Source of the DNA: Chloroflexota bacterium
GTDB lineage: Bacteria > Chloroflexota > Anaerolineae > Anaerolineales > Anaerolineaceae
Length of the DNA: 64,000 bases
Reading direction: 5' to 3'
NCBI GenBank assembly: GCA_004347695.1
Contig: SLTK01000013.1
Span: forward strand, 1 to 64,000
Numbering within the stretch: the first letter of the stretch is position 1; the number at the start of each line of letters is the position of its first letter. The notes under the pieces are model-generated. The model was not told the origin of the DNA. It ran no database searches and was given only the letters and a program-made list of their open reading frames with translations. The position numbers and the translations under genes were made by a program. Shown piece by piece: positions 37,200 to 46,031 of the stretch.

Positions 37200-37824
37200 T
37201 TGGCTCTTTGGAAATTATAAAATCGCAGGACGCATCTCCCATGCCGATGCAGGTTGCTTCCGACACGCGGAAATCATGCCCATTGGACACCCATTTAAGC
37301 CCGGCCATGATAATGCCTGCCATGATGAAACAGCCCGGTTTTTCGGTGTGGCGCCCCCAGCAAGCCGGACAGCGCTGAATGGAATAAACAAAATGGTCGC
37401 CTTTATCTTCGAATTTCGTCAGTTGATCGCTGATGGACGAAAAGACGCGCGCCATCCCGCCCAGTCCAATGCGCATTTTCAAATGAAGCGGGAGCATGCG
37501 AAAAGCCACGTCGCCCACGCCCGCCATAGCCCCGTAATTGCTGAGTAAATCCTCGAAGGTGGCTTTGCCTGCCCGCAGCGCGAAGACACGCCCGCCGCGC
37601 ACGCCGTACATTTCCTCCAGCGCGCCCATCAACGAGGAGGTGTAGGCAAAATCGAACTGGCGCTCCAGGTTTGCCGGCGGGTAGTTATCGACAAAATGCG
37701 AGAGTCGCGCAAGATTGAGAATGGCATTGACCCCGTGTTTCCCCATCACCTCTTCGAGGGCCAGTAGAGTGATGCGTCCGTACTTGTTCGAATTGGCAAA
37801 ACCGCTTATGGGGATGGGCTGCAT
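37192..37824 (-). CDS. V4R (4-vinyl reductase-like) domain protein
   Basis: The 210-residue cytoplasmic protein's C-terminal half matches the V4R small-molecule-binding domain: RCPACWGRHTEKPGCF followed by the closing EATCIGMGDASCDFII signature, with Cys pairs that may bind metal. V4R proteins bind hydrophobic ligands, often as sensors or in tetrapyrrole metabolism, and the ligand here is unknown. ATG 37824 follows GAGGT, and the TTG five codons upstream is disfavoured. It is monocistronic. Confidence 0.78.
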   Translation of the reverse strand: MQPIPISGFANSNKYGRITLLALEEVMGKHGVNAILNLARLSHFVDNYPPANLERQFDFAYTSSLMGALEEMYGVRGGRVFALRAGKATFEDLLSNYGAMAGVGDVAFRMLPLHLKMRIGLGGMARVFSSISDQLTKFEDKGDHFVYSIQRCPACWGRHTEKPGCFIMAGIIMAGLKWVSNGHDFRVSEATCIGMGDASCDFIISKEPIS

Positions 37825-37981
37825 TTGGACCTCAAGCAATAAAATGGTTTACTGATAACGGTTAACCCTTACTGTAGCATACGGATATGCGCCGGTCAAG
37901 GCATGGGGTGAGCAGGTTTCATTTCAACTTGCCCAATCTTCCCCGGCATGATATGATCATACCTTGACCGGAGGGACATGG

Positions 37982-38350
37982 ATGTTTTCCAGGGATGACC
38001 GCCGCGCGCGTATTCGAAAAATCCTCATTATTATCATCGTTGCCACCCTGCCGTGTTACTGCCTGGGCTTTGTAGTCATGCAAGTCGGGCGTGAATTAAC
38101 CAAGCCAACGGTCACCCCCACCCTTACCGAAACATTCGCCCCCCCGCCGGCTACCAACACCCCTACCGTGGTAACCACGGTGTTTACGCTGCCGACGGCC
38201 ACTGAAACCCCCACCCCAACGGTCACCTGGACGCCCACCCTGACGTTCACCTTATTTATTCCGCCAACTCGTACGCCTACCATCGCTCCCACCGATACTC
38301 CTGTCCCAACCGATACGCCGGCTCCAACTGCCGGGACGCCGGGTGGGTAA
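37982..38350 (+). CDS. membrane-anchored Thr/Pro-rich protein
   Basis: The 122-residue protein has a basic N-terminus, one membrane span (ILIIIIVATLPCYCLGFVVM, about 14-33) and a long extracytoplasmic tail made almost only of Thr, Pro and small residues (TPT/TDTPVP repeats). This is the type of stalk seen on many surface proteins in this window, here without any attached domain. Start ATG 37982 follows GGAGGG at proper spacing. The next gene begins 25 bases after its stop. Function unknown. Confidence 0.7.
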   Translation: MFSRDDRRARIRKILIIIIVATLPCYCLGFVVMQVGRELTKPTVTPTLTETFAPPPATNTPTVVTTVFTLPTATETPTPTVTWTPTLTFTLFIPPTRTPTIAPTDTPVPTDTPAPTAGTPGG

Positions 38351-38375
38351 AAAAGGGAACCAATCACAGAAACCT

Positions 38376-39446
38376 ATGGCAGAAATCAAAGATTTTCTGA
38401 AAAATTTACTGTCCCTGCCAGGTCTTTCCGGATATGAGGACCCGGTACGCGCCGTAATTCGCGAAGCCTGGCAACCCCTGGTGGACGAACTCAGTGTCAG
38501 CCGGATTGGCAGCCTGCATGGGTTAAAAAAGGGTTTCGGCGATGAGCCGCGGCCGCGCATTCTGCTCTCGGCGCACATGGACGCGATTGGCATGATCGTC
38601 ACCGGCATCGAAGCCGGGCTGTTGCGGTTCACCGAGATCGGCGGCGTGGATGCGCGTATCTTGCCGGGCCAACCTGTGACGGTTCACGGCCGGCGCGAGC
38701 TGCCGGGATACGTTGTCCAACCGCCGGGCTGGCTGCTGCCGGAAGACCAGCCGACGAATAAAGCGGTTGAGATGAAGTATTTGTTCGTTGACACCGGCCT
38801 GCGAGCTGCCGAAGTGAATGAACTGGTACGCGTCGGCGATCTGGTCTCCTTTGCTCAACCGCCCATCGAGCTGACGGGCGACCTGTTGGCAGGTCACAGC
38901 CTGGATAACCGGGCATCCGTTGCTGCGGTCACCGCCTGCTTGCAGGAATTGCAGCACATCCGGCACATCTGGGACGTTTGGGCAGTTGCTTCCGTGCAGG
39001 AAGAAGAAACTCTGGGCGGCGCGTACACCTCCCCGTTCGCGATTCGTCCTGACCTGGCAGTTGCCATCGACGTCACCTTCGCCCGCGGTCCGGGCAGTCC
39101 TGCAAATTACTCTACCTTCCCGCTTGGGAAGGGCGTCACGCTGGGCTGGGGACCAAACATACATCCGGCGCTGTATGAGGCCTTCAAGAAACTGGCCGAA
39201 AAGCTGGATATGCCTTACCATGACGATTTGATGCCGCGCATGTCCGGGACGGACGCCATGGGGATACAGGTGGTGGCGGAAGGCATTCCGACTATGGTGC
39301 TGAGTATGCCTATCCGTTACATGCACACGCCGGTCGAAGTGGTGTCGATGAAAGACATTGCCCGCACCGGTCACCTGATGGCTCAATTTATCGCTGAACT
39401 TCCGGTCGATTATATGCAGTCGCTGCGGTGGGATGACGAGTCATGA
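38376..39446 (+). CDS. M42-family metallopeptidase (first of three)
   Basis: The 356-residue protein shows the M42 glutamyl aminopeptidase/TET landmarks: LPGLSGYED near the N-terminus, LLSAHMDAIGMIV (zinc His and catalytic Asp), GHSLDNRASVAA (bridging Asp), VQEEETLGGA (catalytic and zinc Glu), IDVTFA (zinc Asp) and the late RYMHTPVE (zinc His). The family trims peptides in the cytoplasm as large oligomers. ATG 38376 fits family starts, and an in-frame GTG at 38343 would overlap the previous gene. It overlaps the second M42 gene by 4 bases. Confidence 0.9.
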   Translation: MAEIKDFLKNLLSLPGLSGYEDPVRAVIREAWQPLVDELSVSRIGSLHGLKKGFGDEPRPRILLSAHMDAIGMIVTGIEAGLLRFTEIGGVDARILPGQPVTVHGRRELPGYVVQPPGWLLPEDQPTNKAVEMKYLFVDTGLRAAEVNELVRVGDLVSFAQPPIELTGDLLAGHSLDNRASVAAVTACLQELQHIRHIWDVWAVASVQEEETLGGAYTSPFAIRPDLAVAIDVTFARGPGSPANYSTFPLGKGVTLGWGPNIHPALYEAFKKLAEKLDMPYHDDLMPRMSGTDAMGIQVVAEGIPTMVLSMPIRYMHTPVEVVSMKDIARTGHLMAQFIAELPVDYMQSLRWDDES

Positions 39447-40528
39447 CCCCGAAGAAAACATCACCTTCAACTTCCCCGCTCATCGGGGCGGAGCAAATCG
39501 CCCTGCTGGAACGCCTCTCTAATGCGGTGGCGGTATCCGGGGCTGAACACGAAGTGCGTAAGATCGTTATGGCCGAGATCAAAGATCTGGCTGACGATAT
39601 TAAGGTGGATGCGCTGGGGAATGTGCTGGCAACCAAACACGCCCGGCAGGAACCTGCTTTGCGCGTCATGCTGGCAGCCCATATGGATGAAGTCGGCTTT
39701 ATGTTGGTGGACGGCGAGGACGGCCTGTACGAATTTGCAACCGTGGGCGGTATCGATGTACGCCAATTGCCTGGAAAAACCGTGCTGGTCGGCAAGGACC
39801 ACCTGCCGGGTGTGATCGGCGCCAAGCCCATCCACCACACCACCGCCGATGAGCGCCGCAATGCCATTTCCCTCGACAGCCTGCGCATCGACGTCGGCAA
39901 TGAGAACGGTAAAAAAGTTCACCCCGGCGACCGGGCTACCTTTGCCACCCGCTTCCAGCAGCTCGGACCCAGCCTGGTCGGCAAGGCGCTGGATGATCGG
40001 CTGGGCGTGGTAACCCTTATTGAGTTGCTGCGTCATGCTCCCGCCCATATCGAATTGCTGGCAGCTTTTACCGTCCAGGAAGAAGTAGGATTGCGCGGCG
40101 CGCGGGTGGCTGGCTATGCCCTCGACCCCCAGCTTGCATTTGCCCTCGATTCGACCCCGGCGGGCGACTTGCCCTCCTGGGACGGCGCGGAGAGTCCGCG
40201 TTATAACACCCGCCTCGACGGCGGTCCGGCAATCTATGTGGCAGACCAGGGCACGCTGTCCGACCCGCGCCTGATACAACATTTACTGCAGACAGCGGAA
40301 ACCTTTGGCATTCCCTGCCAGATTCGCCAACCGGGCGGCGGTGGGACGGATGCCGGCGCCATTCACAAGCAGCGCGCGGGCATTCCGGTGGTCTCGGTCT
40401 CGGTGCCCGGGCGCTACGCCCATACGGCAGCGCTGGTTGCCCGACTGGATGATTGGCAGCATACTTTGGCTTTGATGGTCCATGCGCTGGAGCGTTTGAC
40501 TCCCGCCATCCTGGAGCAGGAACGCTAA
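39443..40528 (+). CDS. M42-family metallopeptidase (second of three)
   Basis: The 361-residue protein has the complete M42 motif set: SGAEHEVRK, LAAHMDEVGFML, GKALDDRLGVVTL, VQEEVGLRGA, ALDSTPAGD and RYAHTAA. It carries an N-terminal Ser/Thr/Pro-rich extension of about 15 residues. It starts inside the stop of the first copy (ATGA), so translation is coupled. Sequence differences from the neighbours suggest distinct substrate preferences rather than recent duplication. Confidence 0.9.
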   Translation: MTPKKTSPSTSPLIGAEQIALLERLSNAVAVSGAEHEVRKIVMAEIKDLADDIKVDALGNVLATKHARQEPALRVMLAAHMDEVGFMLVDGEDGLYEFATVGGIDVRQLPGKTVLVGKDHLPGVIGAKPIHHTTADERRNAISLDSLRIDVGNENGKKVHPGDRATFATRFQQLGPSLVGKALDDRLGVVTLIELLRHAPAHIELLAAFTVQEEVGLRGARVAGYALDPQLAFALDSTPAGDLPSWDGAESPRYNTRLDGGPAIYVADQGTLSDPRLIQHLLQTAETFGIPCQIRQPGGGGTDAGAIHKQRAGIPVVSVSVPGRYAHTAALVARLDDWQHTLALMVHALERLTPAILEQER

Positions 40529-40552
40529 TATCCCGCATCATCGGAGAAATCT

Positions 40553-41551
40553 ATGAAACCATTGATTAAGAAACTGGTCGAAGCCGTTGGTCCTTCGGGT
40601 TATGAGGGAGCGGTTCGCGAGCTGGTCAAAAAGGAAGTCACCAGGCTGGCCGATGAGGTGCGGGTGGACGCGCTGGGGAATTTGATTGTCCGCAAGGGCA
40701 AGCAGAGTGCTGGCGGCCTGCGTATTATGCTTTCGGCGCACATGGATGAGATCGGCATCATTGCGACGCATATTGATGAGGATGGTTTCGTGCGTTTCAC
40801 CACCATCGGCGGCGTTGGTCCGCGCACGCTGATCGGAGGGCGGGTGCAGTTTTTGAACGGCGCGTTTGGCGTGATCGCCGGTGAACGGTTAACCGCAACA
40901 GATCCGGTGCACAGCTTTGAAAAGATGTTTATCGACCTGGGCGCGGCCGGCAAGGCAGATTGCCCGGTTAAAGTTGGCGATCTGGCCATCTTTGACCGGC
41001 CGATGATGGACCTTGGCAACCGGTTGGTTGCAAAATCCATGGACGACCGGATTTCAGTTGCTGTGTTGATCGAGACTCTGCGCAAGCTCAAAAACACGCC
41101 GCATGAGCTCTATTTTGTCTTTTCGACGCAAGAGGAAGTAGGCACCCGCGGCTCGACGACGGCCGCCTATGCCATCGATCCGGACCTTGGCATTGCGGTG
41201 GATGTCACCGCAACCGGTGACACGCCCAAAGGCATGCGTATGGCGGTCAAGCTGGGGGCTGGACCGGCGGTCAAAGTTCGCGACGGTGGAATGTTGTCCG
41301 ATCCGCGGGTTGTGCGCTGGATGGCGGATACAGCGGAAGCCGCTAAAATCCCGTATCAGTTGGAAATTCTGGAAGCAGGTTTCACGGATGCGCGCGCCAT
41401 TCAATTGACCCGGGCGGGCGTTCCGGTTGGGTGTTTGTCGATCCCCTGCCGCTACGTTCACTCACCGTCAGAAATGGTCGATTATAACGACGTGCGGCAT
41501 GCTGTCAGCCTGCTGACCGTCCTTTTGAGCAATCCAATTCATTTGCAGTGA
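40553..41551 (+). CDS. M42-family metallopeptidase (third of three)
   Basis: The 332-residue protein is closest to canonical M42/TET peptidases: PLIKKLVEAVGPSGYEG, LSAHMDEIGIIA, KSMDDRISVAVL, STQEEVGTRGSTT, VDVTATGD and RYVHSPSEM. It begins 24 bases after the second copy with CGGAGAAATCT as ribosome-binding site. Its stop overlaps a possible GTG start of the solute-binding lipoprotein gene. Three tandem members may build homo- or hetero-dodecamers, as seen for archaeal TET peptidases. Confidence 0.92.
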   Translation: MKPLIKKLVEAVGPSGYEGAVRELVKKEVTRLADEVRVDALGNLIVRKGKQSAGGLRIMLSAHMDEIGIIATHIDEDGFVRFTTIGGVGPRTLIGGRVQFLNGAFGVIAGERLTATDPVHSFEKMFIDLGAAGKADCPVKVGDLAIFDRPMMDLGNRLVAKSMDDRISVAVLIETLRKLKNTPHELYFVFSTQEEVGTRGSTTAAYAIDPDLGIAVDVTATGDTPKGMRMAVKLGAGPAVKVRDGGMLSDPRVVRWMADTAEAAKIPYQLEILEAGFTDARAIQLTRAGVPVGCLSIPCRYVHSPSEMVDYNDVRHAVSLLTVLLSNPIHLQ

Positions 41552-41577
41552 AATTCAATTCGTCTGGTTCACGTGAA

Positions 41578-42903
41578 ATGCCGCCGGATCGCCAAAAAAT
41601 GGCCTTGCTGTCTGTTTTGGCCATACTGGCGTTGTTTTTGGGCGGCTGCACAACCTGGCTGGAGCCTTTGTTAAATGGTGAGCCAGCCGGAGTTGTCACA
41701 CTGACCTCCACACCTGCGGCTGAGGTGAATCCCGGCGAACCAACCAGGTCCCCTGAACCGGTTGCTCCGATTCAGGGAGCTGTCACCATTCCTATCTGGC
41801 TGCCGCCGCAATTTGATCCGGAAGGCGATACACCTGCCGGCGACGTGCTGCGCGCCCGTCTGGATGCTTTCATGGAAGAAAACCCGGGCGTACTGCTGGT
41901 CACCCGGGTCAAGGCTGCCAGCGGTCCGGGTGGGATGCTCGAATCACTGACCGCGGCCAGCGCTGCCGCCCCCAATTCGGTTCCAGCCCTGGTCGCCTTA
42001 AGTCGCTCCGACCTGGAATCTGCCGCATTGAAAGGCTTGATTTTGCCGCTGGATGGATTGACGGCTGCTGCAGAAAATGCCGATTGGTACACCTACGCTC
42101 GCGAGCTGGGCCGCGTTCAAAACAGCACTTTTGGCCTGCCGTTTGTCGGCGATGCGCTGGTATTAATTTCACGCATGCCCGCGGAAGGGCAAAATGCGCA
42201 TACGAGCTGGAGCGACGTATTTTCCGTCAATAAGGCGGTAATTTTCCCGGCGAATGACAGCCAGGCACTGGTCACTCTGGCGCTCTATCGCTCGGCCGGG
42301 GGGTTGCTGCAGGATTTGCAAGGCCGCCCGACTCTGGACCCGGAGTTTTTAAAGCAGGTTCTGCAAAATTATAAAGACGGCATAGGGCGCGGCGCTTTCC
42401 CGAACTGGCTGACCCAGGTGCAGACTCCCGGGCAGGCGTGGCAGGCCTTCATCGAAAAACAAGGCGACTGGGTGGTAACCTGGAGTTCCAACTATCTCTC
42501 TGACCTGCCGCCTGACGCCAATGCCGCGCTGCTGCCCTCGCTGGGGAGCGACCCCTTTACGCTGGCAACCGGATGGTCCTGGTCGCTGACCGATGCCGAC
42601 CCGCTGCGCCGTGAGACCACGGTGCGGCTGATGGAATTTCTCACCGATAGCGCGTTTCTTGCTGATTTGACGTCCGCAGCCGGTTATCTGTCCACCCGCC
42701 CAACCGCTCTGGCAGCATGGCCTAATCAGAGTCTACAACCGGTGATCAGCCAGGTGGTTTTAGCGGCTGAAGTACGCCCGGCGAACGAATTGTTGGCCAG
42801 CCTTGGGCCGGTGCTGCGTGATGCGGTTCTGTCGATTTTCAATGGCGAAGCGGACCCCACTCAGGCTGCGGCGACCGCTGCGGAAAGGTTGGGCAGTCCC
42901 TGA
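41578..42903 (+). CDS. extracellular solute-binding lipoprotein (family 1-like)
   Basis: The protein of about 441 residues has a signal peptide with lipobox (ALFLGGC) and an acidic/Pro linker. The body resembles sugar/oligosaccharide-binding proteins of ABC importers: IWLPPQFDPEG, DAFMEENPGVLLVTRV, and a C-terminal AAYLSTRPTALAAW-like segment with VRPANELLASLGP. No permease or ATPase gene is adjacent, so it may serve a distant transporter or another purpose. ATG 41578 gives a normal signal peptide, and a GTG at 41548 overlapping the M42 stop is an alternative. Confidence 0.78.
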   Translation: MPPDRQKMALLSVLAILALFLGGCTTWLEPLLNGEPAGVVTLTSTPAAEVNPGEPTRSPEPVAPIQGAVTIPIWLPPQFDPEGDTPAGDVLRARLDAFMEENPGVLLVTRVKAASGPGGMLESLTAASAAAPNSVPALVALSRSDLESAALKGLILPLDGLTAAAENADWYTYARELGRVQNSTFGLPFVGDALVLISRMPAEGQNAHTSWSDVFSVNKAVIFPANDSQALVTLALYRSAGGLLQDLQGRPTLDPEFLKQVLQNYKDGIGRGAFPNWLTQVQTPGQAWQAFIEKQGDWVVTWSSNYLSDLPPDANAALLPSLGSDPFTLATGWSWSLTDADPLRRETTVRLMEFLTDSAFLADLTSAAGYLSTRPTALAAWPNQSLQPVISQVVLAAEVRPANELLASLGPVLRDAVLSIFNGEADPTQAAATAAERLGSP

Positions 42904-43283
42904 TGCGCATCGACCGCTGGTGCCACCACAAAATTACGACCGCCGATCCGGCCAGCCGGAATACAGTGGTATGGATTCTGCTGGTGCTGGTTATTTTTCT
43001 GGTAGCAAATGCCATGAGCGAACCGCTGCCCTCCGCAGCGCGTGACCTTCCGGTATTGGCGCCCACCGAGACGCATGCGCCTACCCGATCGTTAATTACC
43101 CCAAGCCCGGCAGCGACCGAAACCGTTGTTCCCACCCCAACCCGTACGCCGATCCCTGCTTACCTGCTTGAAAATACCGACGCGACCGACGGGATCATTA
43201 TCGGCACCGTACTGCTGGTGGTCATCGTCCTGGTTGGGACACTTGCCGGAATTAATGTACGCCGCAAACAACATTTGAACTGA
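42903..43283 (+). CDS. two-span membrane protein with Thr/Pro-rich loop
   Basis: The 126-residue protein has a first span (VVWILLVLVIFLVANAM, about 22-38), a Thr/Pro-rich external loop (about 45-85) and a second span (IIIGTVLLVVIVLVGTLAGI, about 97-116) ending in a basic tail. Its ATG overlaps the stop of the binding-protein gene by one base (TGATG), so both are co-translated. Unrecognised family, possibly an accessory of the lipoprotein. Confidence 0.7.
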   Translation: MRIDRWCHHKITTADPASRNTVVWILLVLVIFLVANAMSEPLPSAARDLPVLAPTETHAPTRSLITPSPAATETVVPTPTRTPIPAYLLENTDATDGIIIGTVLLVVIVLVGTLAGINVRRKQHLN

Positions 43284-43320
43284 CTGATTCCCGTCCGGCG
43301 AGACGATCGATGAGCGTGAT

Positions 43321-43567
43321 GTTGCGATGGCGCGAAGCGACGGAAGCAATACGCCCTGGCACGTGATGACAGCTCCGGTCTGTTGTCCTTGCAAGACGTC
43401 GAAGAGGTCGAAACAATCCGCGTTGAAGGCTCATGGTTTCTATACTTGGAAAGCCGACCTGGATTATTGACGTGGATTGCTTCGGTCATTCGGAGCTGTC
43501 TCAAAAGAATAAATTGGTCGTTTATTCCACCACATATGCGGGATGGTGGTGGAACCCGTTCCCTACG
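43321..43567. repeat. intergenic cluster of REP-like (family C) and MITE-like (family B) sequences
   Basis: This fills the 300-base gap before alr. GTTGCGATGGCGCGAAGCGA at 43321 followed by GGAAGCAAT, and GTGGATTGCTTCGGTCATT at 43472, are arms of the same REP-like family as at 60.5 kb. Directly after, 43497-43567 (TGTCTCAAAAGAATAAATT and onwards) is a truncated copy of the family B element at 24651. No gene is present. Confidence 0.55.
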
Positions 43568-43587
43568 ACAACTTGGTAATATTGAAA

Positions 43588-44718
43588 CTATCCAGACCGT
43601 TCCATACTGGGATACACCCGCGGCACGCGCAAATTGATGCTGGACACGATATCTGCCTGCGAGGTATGCCAGCGATCGATCAACTCATCCGTGGTGATCT
43701 CCTCGCCGCCCTGCCTGCCAATTAACACCACCTCAGTACCGGCTGGAACGGCATGCGGCAGCCGCACCATGCACATGTCATTGCATACCCGCCCGACCAC
43801 TGGCGCGCGCTGCCCCTCGATCAACACTTGATTCCCAGGCAAGCGGCGGAATCCATCTCCGTAACCCACCGGCAAGGTGGCAATCCATTCCGGGGCGACG
43901 GTGATGTACTCGTGCCCGTAACTGACCCCCCAACCAGCAGGAAGCAGGCGGCAGCTTGCCACCTGAGCCTTCCAACGGATCACCCGCTGCAGTTCGGTTG
44001 GAAATGGTTGAAAATAAAAGGGTTTCATGCCAAGCAGCGCTGTTCCCACCCGCACCATGTCAAAGCGGGCGGCCGGCAGCCCAAAAGCGGCAGCCGAGTT
44101 ACCCAGGTGCGCCCAACGCGGCCTTAAACCGGCTGCCTGCAAGCTGTCCAATACCCCGCTGAAGCGTTCGATCTGCTGCCGGGTGACCGGGTGGTCGGGC
44201 GCTTCGTCTGCCATTGCCAGGTGGCTATATATTCCATCGACTGTGATCCCACCCAACTCGTAAGAGGTGCGGACCAGGCCGATGACTTCTTCAGGCAATA
44301 CTCCCAGGCGCCCGAAACCGGTATCTACCTTGAGGTGCACTCGAACCTGCCTGCCGGCAGCGTTCGCGCGCTGGGCAAACTGTTTTGCTGTTTCGAAGCT
44401 GTGCAGCGTCAACGTGACTTCCTGAGCTATAGCTTCGTCCACTTCCGGCTGCGTGACCATGCCAAAGACCAGCACCGGTGCCGTAATTCCTGCTTCCCGC
44501 AGCACGCGTGCCTCACCAAAACGAGCTACTGCCAGTTGTCCAGCTCCGGCGTCCAGAACAGTCCGGGCAATTTGCGGCGCGCCAAAGCCGTAGGCGTTGG
44601 ATTTGACCACAGCCATCATTGGCGCCCCTGCAATTTTGAGCACCGCGCGTGTGTTATACGCCACAGCGTTCAGGTCAATTTCGACCCAGGTGGGAAAAGG
44701 AGATGATTTAGTATCCAA
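43588..44718 (-). CDS. alr: alanine racemase
   Basis: The 376-residue PLP enzyme interconverts L- and D-alanine for peptidoglycan. It has the PLP lysine in MAVVKSNAYGFG (about 36-47), HLKVDTGFGRLG, the catalytic Tyr in GVSYGHEY (about 268), LPVGYGDGF, and a VGRVCNDMCMV segment where most enzymes have GxICMDQ. The likely start is TTG at 44718, since no ATG or GTG occurs before the conserved region. No Shine-Dalgarno is obvious. It is monocistronic and diverges from tatC. Confidence 0.93.
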   Translation of the reverse strand: MDTKSSPFPTWVEIDLNAVAYNTRAVLKIAGAPMMAVVKSNAYGFGAPQIARTVLDAGAGQLAVARFGEARVLREAGITAPVLVFGMVTQPEVDEAIAQEVTLTLHSFETAKQFAQRANAAGRQVRVHLKVDTGFGRLGVLPEEVIGLVRTSYELGGITVDGIYSHLAMADEAPDHPVTRQQIERFSGVLDSLQAAGLRPRWAHLGNSAAAFGLPAARFDMVRVGTALLGMKPFYFQPFPTELQRVIRWKAQVASCRLLPAGWGVSYGHEYITVAPEWIATLPVGYGDGFRRLPGNQVLIEGQRAPVVGRVCNDMCMVRLPHAVPAGTEVVLIGRQGGEEITTDELIDRWHTSQADIVSSINLRVPRVYPSMERSG

Positions 44719-44865
44719 GGTGTGAGAATTATCCGGCTGGAACTAACGGCACATTGAGGTAAAATTGCTGCCAGCAAAAACTCGCTGCCCAGGGAGCGGG
44801 AAAAGCTAAATGTACCCCCATTTAGGCATTGTGTAAACCTTGATTCACCATTATATTAGGCGCAT

Positions 44866-45663
44866 ATGTTGAAGCGTTTCCGTTCCCGCCGCCTTTCACC
44901 TTCCCGTAAATCCTCCAAGCCCACCAAACCGCAGTCTGACAGAACTGCGAATATGGATTTAATGCAGCATATTGCCGAACTGCGCAAACGTCTGCTCATC
45001 GCGCTGGCTGCCATGATGATCATGACAATGGCTGCCTTATATTTTGGTGAAGGATTGATCGATATTCTGGCGGAACCCATTGGTGGAGTGGACAAGCTGG
45101 TCTCGATCGAAGTTACTGAAAATATCGGCGTCTTCATGCGTGTTTCACTGCTGGCGGGATTTATCGCCTCGCTGCCGATTACCCTCTACCAGTTGATCGC
45201 TTTCCTGATGCCCGGCTTGATGCCCAATGAGCGCCGTGGTCTGCTCATCGCCATTCCTTTTGCTACCCTATTGTTTGTCGCGGGTGTGGCATTTGCTTAT
45301 TATGTCATGCTGCCGACCGCGTTACCTTTTTTGATCAGTTTTATTGGGGTGAAAACCACGCCCAGGTTGTCCAATTACTTCAAATTTGTCACTAATCTGA
45401 TGTTCTGGATCGGGCTGAGTTTTGAGACGCCGCTGGTGGTATATGTGCTGGCGCGGCTGAAAATTGTTACTGCTCGCCAACTGGCTAAGCAATGGCGCGT
45501 TGCCGTTGTGGTCATTGCGGTCATTGCTGCGGTTGCGACGCCAACCCCGGACCCGATCAATATGGGGCTGTTGATGCTGCCCCTGTTTTTGTTGTACTGG
45601 CTAAGTGTACTGCTGGCGGTCATCGCCGGGCGAGGGCGCAAGGAAGAACCCAGTACCGCGTGA
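44866..45663 (+). CDS. tatC: Sec-independent protein translocase TatC
   Basis: The 265-residue protein has a basic N-terminal extension of about 28 residues, then the TatC core: MDLMQHIAELRKRLL, LPITLYQLIAFLMPGLMPNERR and six membrane spans with PTPDP before the last region. TatC binds twin-arginine signals of folded proteins. A TATATT at 44852-44857 ends 8 bases before the ATG, so the transcript has almost no leader. tatA follows 72 bases downstream and a TatB-like gene lies convergent beyond a terminator. Confidence 0.95.
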   Translation: MLKRFRSRRLSPSRKSSKPTKPQSDRTANMDLMQHIAELRKRLLIALAAMMIMTMAALYFGEGLIDILAEPIGGVDKLVSIEVTENIGVFMRVSLLAGFIASLPITLYQLIAFLMPGLMPNERRGLLIAIPFATLLFVAGVAFAYYVMLPTALPFLISFIGVKTTPRLSNYFKFVTNLMFWIGLSFETPLVVYVLARLKIVTARQLAKQWRVAVVVIAVIAAVATPTPDPINMGLLMLPLFLLYWLSVLLAVIAGRGRKEEPSTA

Positions 45664-45735
45664 TTATTCGTATCATTCCATCATACTGGCGCCACGCCGG
45701 TCTGTTATAATAGAATTGATCAAAGGAGAAGGACT

Positions 45736-45933
45736 ATGGGTTTTTTACGTAATTTCAGCGGTTGGGAAATCCTGATTGTACTGGCGATTGTCCTTTTGCT
45801 ATTCGGCGTAGGCCGGATTGGGAAAATCGGCGGTGAACTCGGCAGCGGTATTCGCGCCTTCCGCAAAGGGCTGAAGGGCGATGAAGAGGAAAAACCTGAA
45901 GGCGAAAAGAAGGACGAGGTCGAGAAGAAATAA
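45736..45933 (+). CDS. tatA: Tat translocase pore subunit TatA
   Basis: The 65-residue protein has one membrane helix (GWEILIVLAIVLLLFGVGRI, about 9-28), the hinge Gly, an amphipathic helix (IGGELGSGIRAFRKGLKG) and a charged Glu/Lys tail, as in TatA. AAAGGAGAAGG precedes ATG 45736, and a TATAAT at 45706-45711 may give it its own promoter besides read-through from tatC. Confidence 0.93.
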   Translation: MGFLRNFSGWEILIVLAIVLLLFGVGRIGKIGGELGSGIRAFRKGLKGDEEEKPEGEKKDEVEKK

Positions 45934-45985
45934 CCCCTTCATCTGGCATTGCATGATTGCGGCTGCCGATGACGTCGGAGCTAAT

Positions 45986-46024
45986 CGACGCACCCCACCA
46001 GGTAATTCAGCGGGGTGCGTTTTG
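45986..46024 (+). terminator. terminator between tatA and the TatB-like gene
   Basis: ACGCACCCC (45988-45996) pairs with GGGGTGCGT (46012-46020), followed by TTTT on the plus strand. It probably stops tatA transcription. Confidence 0.8.
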
Positions 46025-46031
46025 GTTTAAT

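Noticed and set aside
38523-40282. Long minus-strand open frames opposite the M42 genes
   Set aside because: The plus strand carries full M42 motif sets and overlapping start/stop signals, while the antisense products are His/Arg-rich and unlike proteins.
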